NCBI GenBank assembly: GCA_002435335.1
Contig: DJMI01000173.1
Span: 1 to 6,216 of the forward strand
DNA length: 6,216 nucleotides
Reading direction: 5' to 3'
Origin: Nitrosomonas sp. UBA6494
GTDB lineage: Bacteria > Pseudomonadota > Gammaproteobacteria > Burkholderiales > Nitrosomonadaceae
Shown here: positions 1-3,637 of the stretch, in pieces
How the letters are laid out: every line of letters starts with the position of its first letter
Position numbering within the stretch: position 1 is the first letter of the stretch
Translations under genes and position numbers: made by a program
The notes under the pieces: model-generated
What the model saw: the letters and a program-made list of their open reading frames with translations, nothing else
Told to the model about the DNA's origin: nothing
Database searches by the model: none

Positions 1-424
1 GGAAGGCATCACCGGCGACGCCCTGCTCGATTTCGTCAACAACACCCTCCTGCCCAAACTCAAAGCCCTGACCGGCGGCGACCGGATGCATACCCTCATC
101 CGCACGACCTTCGAGGATGAGGGTATGCATCCGGTCGCCGCCGGTCAGGGCTTTGAGTTTGGGCAGGAGGGTGTTGTTGACGAAGTCGAGCAGGGCGTCG
201 CCGGTGATGCCTTCGTCGTCGGTGGCCCAGGTGGACCAGCGCAGGTGCTTGGGCAGCGGGGATTTGTAGTTGTCCTTAAGGAGTTCCATTTCCTTTTCGC
301 GGTCATCGAAGATTTTCAGGAAGAGCATCCAGCCGAGCTGGGAGATGCGCTGGGCGTCGCCATCCACGCCGACATCCTTGCGCATGATGTCCTGGATGGA
401 TTTGATGAGCGTAGTGAGGGGCAT
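1..424 (-). CDS. hsdM: Type I restriction-modification methyltransferase subunit HsdM, 5' part only, broken by a fold-back
   Basis: HsdM is the adenine methyltransferase subunit of type I R-M complexes; it works with HsdS to modify DNA and with HsdR to cut it. The start at 424 gives MPLTTLIKSIQDIMRKDVGV, the usual N-terminus of this family, followed by a helical HsdM_N domain (about residues 8-103) with a recognisable GDALLDFVNNTLLPKL segment. A purine-rich AAGAAGAAGA stretch (440-431) is a weak ribosome site. Only 424-116 (103 codons) is native HsdM. From 115 leftward the frame stays open to the window edge but reads the reverse complement of hsdM itself, so residues after Ile103 are meaningless. 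The SAM-binding and NPPY methylase motifs would lie further on and are absent. It is the third gene of the leftward operon after hsdR and the GIY-YIG gene; hsdS would be expected beyond. Identity is firm; the junction is probably an artefact. Confidence -1.
   Translation of the reverse strand, partial: MPLTTLIKSIQDIMRKDVGVDGDAQRISQLGWMLFLKIFDDREKEMELLKDNYKSPLPKHLRWSTWATDDEGITGDALLDFVNNTLLPKLKALTGGDRMHTLILEGRADEGMHPVAAGQGFEFGQEGVVDEIEQGVAGDAF
2..118 (+). pseudogene. hsdM: Inverted second copy of an internal hsdM fragment
   Basis: Read on the plus strand in frame 2, this stretch encodes EGITGDALLDFVNNTLLPKL and onward to RTTFED. That corresponds to HsdM residues 71 to about 109, using the numbering of the leftward copy. 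It carries six residues (RTTFED) that the leftward copy lacks, and these match what I recall of the normal HsdM continuation (FEDAYNYMKSG in relatives). After GAT at 116-118 the frame enters antisense hsdM and has no HsdM meaning. The fragment has no start and is open at the window edge. It is the other side of the fold-back junction, not an independent gene. Confidence -1.
2..214. repeat. Near-perfect 100-bp inverted repeat (fold-back palindrome) in hsdM
   Basis: Positions 2-101 are the reverse complement of 115-214 with one mismatch, T31 against G185. The unpaired centre is 102-114, only 13 bases. The left arm ends at the window edge, so the real arm may be longer; base 1 does not pair with 215. 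Both arms code for the same HsdM segment in opposite directions. At the turn, GGAT (115-118) fits both the forward hsdM sequence (GAGGAT) and its reverse complement (GCGGAT), a 4-base microhomology. This geometry is typical of template-switch chimeras, but a real inverted duplication cannot be excluded from sequence alone. Confidence -1.
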
Positions 425-442
425 ATTTCGTCTTCTTCTTTT

Positions 443-489
443 GTCATTCCCGCAGCTTGTCCCCGTGTAGACGGGGAGCGGGAATCCAG
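443..489 (+). repeat. Palindromic ATTCCC/GGGAAT repeat, left copy, with a nested hairpin
   Basis: GTCATTCCCGC (443-453) and GCGGGAATCCAG (478-489) frame a 24-base interior. The outer stem is ATTCCCGC (446-453) with GCGGGAAT (478-485). The interior carries a second stem, TCCCCGT (460-466) with ACGGGGA (471-477) and loop GTAG. The outer bases match the repeat at 792-818 in opposite orientation, which has only a 4-base loop. It lies between the GIY-YIG stop and the hsdM start, so a transcript crossing it could form a strong hairpin just upstream of hsdM. No U-tract follows on the minus strand, so I do not call it a terminator. Elements of this type (for example Neisseria dRS3, ATTCCC-N8-GGGAAT) are dispersed genomic repeats. 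Confidence -1.
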
Positions 490-494
490 AAAAT

Positions 495-782
495 TCAAAT
501 TAAGGTTTCGTACAAATCATTCCAATTCGGATTCAATTCTTCGATCAGACGGAGTTTCCAAGCCCGGTTCCATTTCTTGATCCGCTTCTCGCGGGTAATT
601 GCGGCATTCATGTCCTCATGCTGTTCAAAGTAAACCAGTCGATGGACTGCATATTTGTTTGTAAAGCCTGCTGTCTGATTATTTTTGTGCTCCCATACCC
701 GTCGGATCAGATCGCTTGTCACTCCGGTATAAAGGGTGCCGTTTCTCTGGCTTGCGAGGATGTAGACGCAGGGTTGTTTCAT
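495..782 (-). CDS. Small GIY-YIG endonuclease-like protein (YhbQ/UPF0213 type), 95 aa
   Basis: This is a stand-alone GIY-YIG nuclease-fold domain. VYI (6-8) and YTG (18-20) are the variant GIY and YIG strands. Arg27/Arg28 and His32 follow in the expected helix, Glu65 in TREKRIKKW is the presumed metal ligand, and Asn84 lies in a conserved NP. There is no DNA-binding domain, as in YhbQ-type proteins, so the substrate is unknown. I chose the start at 782 because AGGAAG (793-788) sits five bases upstream and the family begins close to MKQPCVYIL. An in-frame extension to 881 would read HVIPAKAGIQ, which is translated repeat DNA inside hsdR. The start lies one base after the hsdR stop (TAAGATG), so translation may be coupled. 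The gene interrupts the usual hsdR-hsdM order and is more AT-rich than hsdM, suggesting acquisition. Family confident; role unknown. Confidence -1.
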   Translation of the reverse strand: MKQPCVYILASQRNGTLYTGVTSDLIRRVWEHKNNQTAGFTNKYAVHRLVYFEQHEDMNAAITREKRIKKWNRAWKLRLIEELNPNWNDLYETLI

Positions 783-783
783 C

Positions 784-3204
784 TTAACTTCCTGGATTCC
801 CGCTTTCGCGGGAATGACGTGATGAGTACAGTGCTTGCTCCAGATCGTGGATGGCCTGCTGGTAATGATCCAATCCACCAAAGGCGCGGATGATTTCCAT
901 GGGGGTGCCGAAGCCGGTAAAAGGCGCGATGGTGAGAATTTGCGTCTCTTCGATCTGCGCCACGCCTTCGTCGGCGTATTTGTCGAGCAGGGCTTCCAGC
1001 ACCCGGCGGGCTTGTTCGCCGTAGCGGGTAAAGTAGTTGCGTTTTTTTACCTGCTCAGCCCGTTCCTTGCGGGTGAGCGGCGGCATATCCCAAGCGACAT
1101 GACAGACCAGATCGAAAGGATCGAACGCTTTGCCGGATTGCCGTCCGATCTCGTCGGCAAGCGCATCGAAGAATACCCCTTGTTCCGCTAATTCGTCGAT
1201 GATCGCTTGTTTCTTCTCCGCGCTGTTCCAGCGGCGCAGGAAATCGTCGAGCGAGGCGTATTCATTGGCTACCGCTTTGCGGGTGTAATCCTTGAGCGAT
1301 TCGGTGATCAATCGGCCAGCCGCGTCGAAGTACTGCACCCGCTCGGCAGCCACTTTGACTTCGACATTGGCAACCACAAAGCGGCGAACCCGGTAACCGT
1401 CCTCTTCCTGGTCGGGTTCCGTTGTGCCTGTCCAAGCTTGATTGGCATCCGCCATCGGGTAAATCATACCTGCGCCATCCGTATCCTCTACCGGAATATC
1501 CGGCGGTACCGGAGAATCATTTCCTTGCGGTTCGTAGATTTGCACCGGATCGCCGTCAAAATCGGGATCGGCGAACAGTTCGGTGGCTTTCTTGAAATCG
1601 AGAATGGTGAAGTAGTACTTGCCGTAATCTTCGTTGATGCGGGTACCGCGACCGATGATTTGCTTGAATTCGGTCATGGATTGAATGCGCTGATCGAGCA
1701 CGATCAATTTGCAAGTTTGCGCATCGACGCCGGTAGCCATCAGCTTGGAGGTGATGGCGATGACCGGGTATTTGCTTTCCGGAAAGATGAAATTGTCGAG
1801 TTCGGCCTTGCCTTCTTCGTTATCACCGGTGATGCGCATGATGTATTTGCTGTTTTGCGCAACGAGGTCGGCGTTTTCGTTCACCAGTGCCTGGCGCATG
1901 CGCTCGGCGTGATCGATGTTTTCGCAAAACACGATGGTCTTGTCGAAACGATGGGTTTGTTTGAGAAACTCGGTGATTTTCTTTGCCACCAACTGCGTGC
2001 GTTTCTCTAATACCAATGTTTTGTCGAAATCCTGTTGGTTGTAGATGCGATCTTCGATTTCAAAGCCGTGTTTATCGATCATCCCTTTTTCAGGCCGCCA
2101 GCCGGTCAAATCTTTGTCCAGATCGATCCGAACCACTTTGTAAGGCGCAAGAAAACCATCGTCGATGCCTTGTTTGAGTGAATAGGTATAGATCGGATCG
2201 CCAAAATAATCGATGTTGGAGATGTCTTTTGTTTCTTTGGGGGTGGCGGTCAACCCGATTTGTGTGGCTGCAGAAAAGTATTCGAGAATCTCACGCCAGG
2301 CCGAATCGGCGGCGGCACTGCCACGATGGCATTCGTCGATGACGATCAGATCGAAAAAGTTGGGGCTGAATTGCTTGTAGATGTTTTTTTCTTCTTCGGT
2401 GCCGGTCACCGCCTGATAGAGCGAAAGATAGATTTCGTAGGATTTGTTCGCTTGCCGCTTCTGAATCTTGGTCATGGCCGACCCGAAGGGCTTGAAGTCG
2501 TTGGTCATGGTTTGATCAACCAGGATATTGCGATCGGCGAGAAACAGGATGCGCTTTTTTGTTTTGGATTTCCACAGCCGCCAAATGATCTGAAACGCGG
2601 TAAATGTTTTGCCGGTGCCGGTCGCCATGACCAGGAGGATGCGGTCTTGTCCGCGGGCAATCGCTTCGATGGTTTTGTTGATGGCCAGCAGTTGGTAGTA
2701 GCGCGGCGTTTTATTGCTGCCGTCGCTGTAGTAATCCTGAGTTACCAGCGCATTTTGCTGATCGCGTTCAAGCCCCCGATGTTTCGCCCACCATTGCCAC
2801 AGAATTTCTGCAGCGGGAAATTCGTGCAGCGCAAGCTCACGTTCGACGATGCCGTCTTGAGCGATTTTGTTGTGAAACAGGAAGCCGTCACCGTTGGAAC
2901 TGAACACAAACGGGACTTGCAGCATTTCGGCATAACCTAATGCCTGTTGCATGCCATCGCCGACGGAATGATTGTTGTCCTTGGCTTCGATGATGGCGAT
3001 AGGAATGTTTGGCCTATAGAACAAGACGTAATCGGCACGCTTATGCTTGGCCCGGGTATGCAACTTGCCGCGAACGATGATGCGCCCTTTGGTGAGCGGA
3101 AATTCTTCTCTGATTTGGGTTGCGATATCCCATCCGGCCTGTGTCAAGGCGGGTGTAATGAATTTGCTGCAAATGTCGCGCTCGGAAAGCTGTTTCTTGT
3201 TCAT
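784..3204 (-). CDS. hsdR: Type I restriction enzyme R subunit HsdR (EcoEI-like), 806 aa
   Basis: This is the motor and nuclease subunit of a type I R-M complex; it translocates DNA with ATP and cuts unmodified DNA. The N-terminal nuclease has the PD-(D/E)xK pattern: Asp58, then Glu73-Ala-Lys75, with QALGY (87-91) after. The superfamily 2 helicase has Walker A ATGTGKT (194-200), DECH (290-293), LTATP (318-322) and motif VI QIIGRGTR (515-522). An acidic, Pro-rich linker (about 545-605) leads to the C-terminal EcoEI-type domain, with KRNYFTRYGEQ near 721-731 and GTPMEIIRAFGG near 766-777. Length is normal for the family, and no frameshift is seen. The start at 3204 fits the usual MNKKxLSERDIC beginning, though its ribosome site is weak. 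The tail is odd: residues 796-805 (RHSRESGNPG) are translated from a palindromic repeat, so the ancestral C-terminus probably ended near ALYS. It is first in the leftward operon. Confidence -1.
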   Translation of the reverse strand: MNKKQLSERDICSKFITPALTQAGWDIATQIREEFPLTKGRIIVRGKLHTRAKHKRADYVLFYRPNIPIAIIEAKDNNHSVGDGMQQALGYAEMLQVPFVFSSNGDGFLFHNKIAQDGIVERELALHEFPAAEILWQWWAKHRGLERDQQNALVTQDYYSDGSNKTPRYYQLLAINKTIEAIARGQDRILLVMATGTGKTFTAFQIIWRLWKSKTKKRILFLADRNILVDQTMTNDFKPFGSAMTKIQKRQANKSYEIYLSLYQAVTGTEEEKNIYKQFSPNFFDLIVIDECHRGSAAADSAWREILEYFSAATQIGLTATPKETKDISNIDYFGDPIYTYSLKQGIDDGFLAPYKVVRIDLDKDLTGWRPEKGMIDKHGFEIEDRIYNQQDFDKTLVLEKRTQLVAKKITEFLKQTHRFDKTIVFCENIDHAERMRQALVNENADLVAQNSKYIMRITGDNEEGKAELDNFIFPESKYPVIAITSKLMATGVDAQTCKLIVLDQRIQSMTEFKQIIGRGTRINEDYGKYYFTILDFKKATELFADPDFDGDPVQIYEPQGNDSPVPPDIPVEDTDGAGMIYPMADANQAWTGTTEPDQEEDGYRVRRFVVANVEVKVAAERVQYFDAAGRLITESLKDYTRKAVANEYASLDDFLRRWNSAEKKQAIIDELAEQGVFFDALADEIGRQSGKAFDPFDLVCHVAWDMPPLTRKERAEQVKKRNYFTRYGEQARRVLEALLDKYADEGVAQIEETQILTIAPFTGFGTPMEIIRAFGGLDHYQQAIHDLEQALYSSRHSRESGNPGS
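792..818 (-). repeat. Palindromic ATTCCC-N8-GGGAAT repeat, right copy, inside the 3' end of hsdR
   Basis: On the minus strand it begins GTCATTCCCGC, then GAAA, then GCGGGAATCCAG. The core at 796-815 (ATTCCC, eight bases, GGGAAT) fits the pattern described for the Neisseria dRS3 element. The stem is 8 bp with a 4-base loop. It is inverted relative to the 443-489 copy, so the GTCATT ends of both face outward from the GIY-YIG gene. It encodes the last residues of HsdR, and its inner end contributes part of the AGGAAG ribosome site of the GIY-YIG gene. An mRNA hairpin here could influence coupling between the two genes. No U-tract follows. Confidence -1.
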
Positions 3205-3271
3205 CGAATCGGTTTTTTTAAAGCTTCAATAAGTGGCTTTCTTACACTGATTGCTGGAAAACAAACGATTC

Positions 3272-3301
3272 AAAATATCTGAATATGACCTGCTACGTCA
3301 A
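3272..3301 (-). promoter_or_regulatory. Possible sigma70-type promoter for hsdR
   Basis: On the minus strand, TTGACG (3301-3296) is followed after 18 bases by TATTTT (3277-3272). The -35 hexamer matches five of six consensus positions and the -10 only four of six. Transcription would start near 3265 and leave a leader of about 60 bases before the hsdR start. It is the best candidate I found by eye upstream of hsdR, but a pair this good can occur by chance in AT-rich DNA. Confidence -1.
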
Positions 3302-3460
3302 TGCAATTCTGTGCAACTGATTTTAACTTGCCGATCTACTAATAAGTTGTACTTTTAATGCTTGAGTTGCGAGTTATTAACATACTGTTTCTTTGATTTA
3401 TTTATGATTCTCCGCAATTTCGGATTGAACCAACTTGAGTTTATATCACTCGCATTAGTA

Positions 3461-3600
3461 TTAAGCCGGTAAACTTCAAGCGTTCTCTGCATTTTCCCGC
3501 TTCTCGATAAATAGCTAAAAACAAAACGCCGGTGTTAAGCCACCACTTGACCGCTTGATTACTTTGTCATTGATCAGGGGGAGGTGAGACACCGGCTTAA
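3461..3600. repeat. 10-bp inverted motif TTAAGCCGGT, spaced 120 bases
   Basis: TTAAGCCGGT (3461-3470) has its exact reverse complement ACCGGCTTAA at 3591-3600. The second copy coincides with the right arm of the alternative stems upstream of treS, and related bases (GTTAAGCC, 3534-3541) lie between. A 10-bp match in a region of this size is not strongly significant by itself. The recurrence of the same motif three times is what suggests a binding site for a regulator. Confidence -1.
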
Positions 3601-3602
3601 CA
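3528..3602 (+). promoter_or_regulatory. Overlapping alternative inverted repeats upstream of treS
   Basis: Two stems share the same right arm and cannot form together. Stem A pairs GCCGGTGT (3528-3535) with ACACCGGC (3589-3596). Stem B pairs TGTTAAGCC (3533-3541) with GGCTTAACA (3594-3602). Short local hairpins, GGTG (3531-3534) with CACC (3541-3544) and GGTG (3583-3586) with CACC (3590-3593), could compete with both. The block ends 35 bases before the treS start. Possible roles are a switching leader RNA, a bipartite operator, or simply a degraded repeat. No known riboswitch consensus was recognised and there is no U-tract, so the function is an inference and the feature is reported for its structure only. 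Confidence -1.
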
Positions 3603-3637
3603 TTGCTGCTGGCAAGTTGAAACTTTTCTAAGGAATT

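Larger units (their letters stand above)
3205..3637. other. Divergent intergenic region between hsdR and treS
   Basis: This 433-base stretch has no credible gene on either strand. The short frames present lack ribosome sites and family resemblance. The left two thirds (about 3205-3520) are clearly AT-richer than the flanking genes, as expected for a region holding two outward-facing promoters. Besides the hsdR promoter candidate there is a weak rightward pair, TTGAGT (3435-3440) and TATTAA (3459-3464) with an 18-base spacer, each matching only four of six positions. A start there would give treS a leader of roughly 165 bases containing the inverted repeats at 3528-3602. I see no tRNA, no CRISPR units, and no terminator, none being needed between divergent genes. 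Confidence -1.

Noticed and set aside
1..214. Phase-variable invertible DNA switch of an R-M system
   Set aside because: Known invertible type I systems shuffle hsdS recognition domains. This repeat is in hsdM, has a 13-base centre with nothing to invert, and no recombinase gene is present in the window.
86..580. Open rightward frame of 164 codons
   Set aside because: It crosses the fold-back junction and then reads antisense to hsdM, the left repeat and the 3' part of the GIY-YIG gene. It has no family resemblance beyond the short forward hsdM fragment.
796..815. Intrinsic terminator after hsdR
   Set aside because: The stem is strong, but no run of U follows on the minus strand, and translation of the next gene begins right after it.
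783..881. Upstream extension of the GIY-YIG gene to a start at 881
   Set aside because: The added residues are out-of-frame hsdR plus translated repeat (HVIPAKAGIQ). The start at 782 has a good ribosome site and matches the family length.
1207..2010. Long rightward open frame opposite hsdR (267 codons)
   Set aside because: It is antisense to the helicase domain of hsdR, which has all family motifs. The product has low-complexity shadow composition and no ribosome site was seen.
2260..2940. Rightward open frame opposite hsdR (226 codons)
   Set aside because: It is antisense to the N-terminal half of hsdR and has no recognisable domain.
3547..3575. treS promoter with TTGACC (3547-3552) and a -10 near 3570
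   Set aside because: The -35 is good, but the would-be -10 (TTGATC) is poor and the pair lies between the arms of the inverted repeats.
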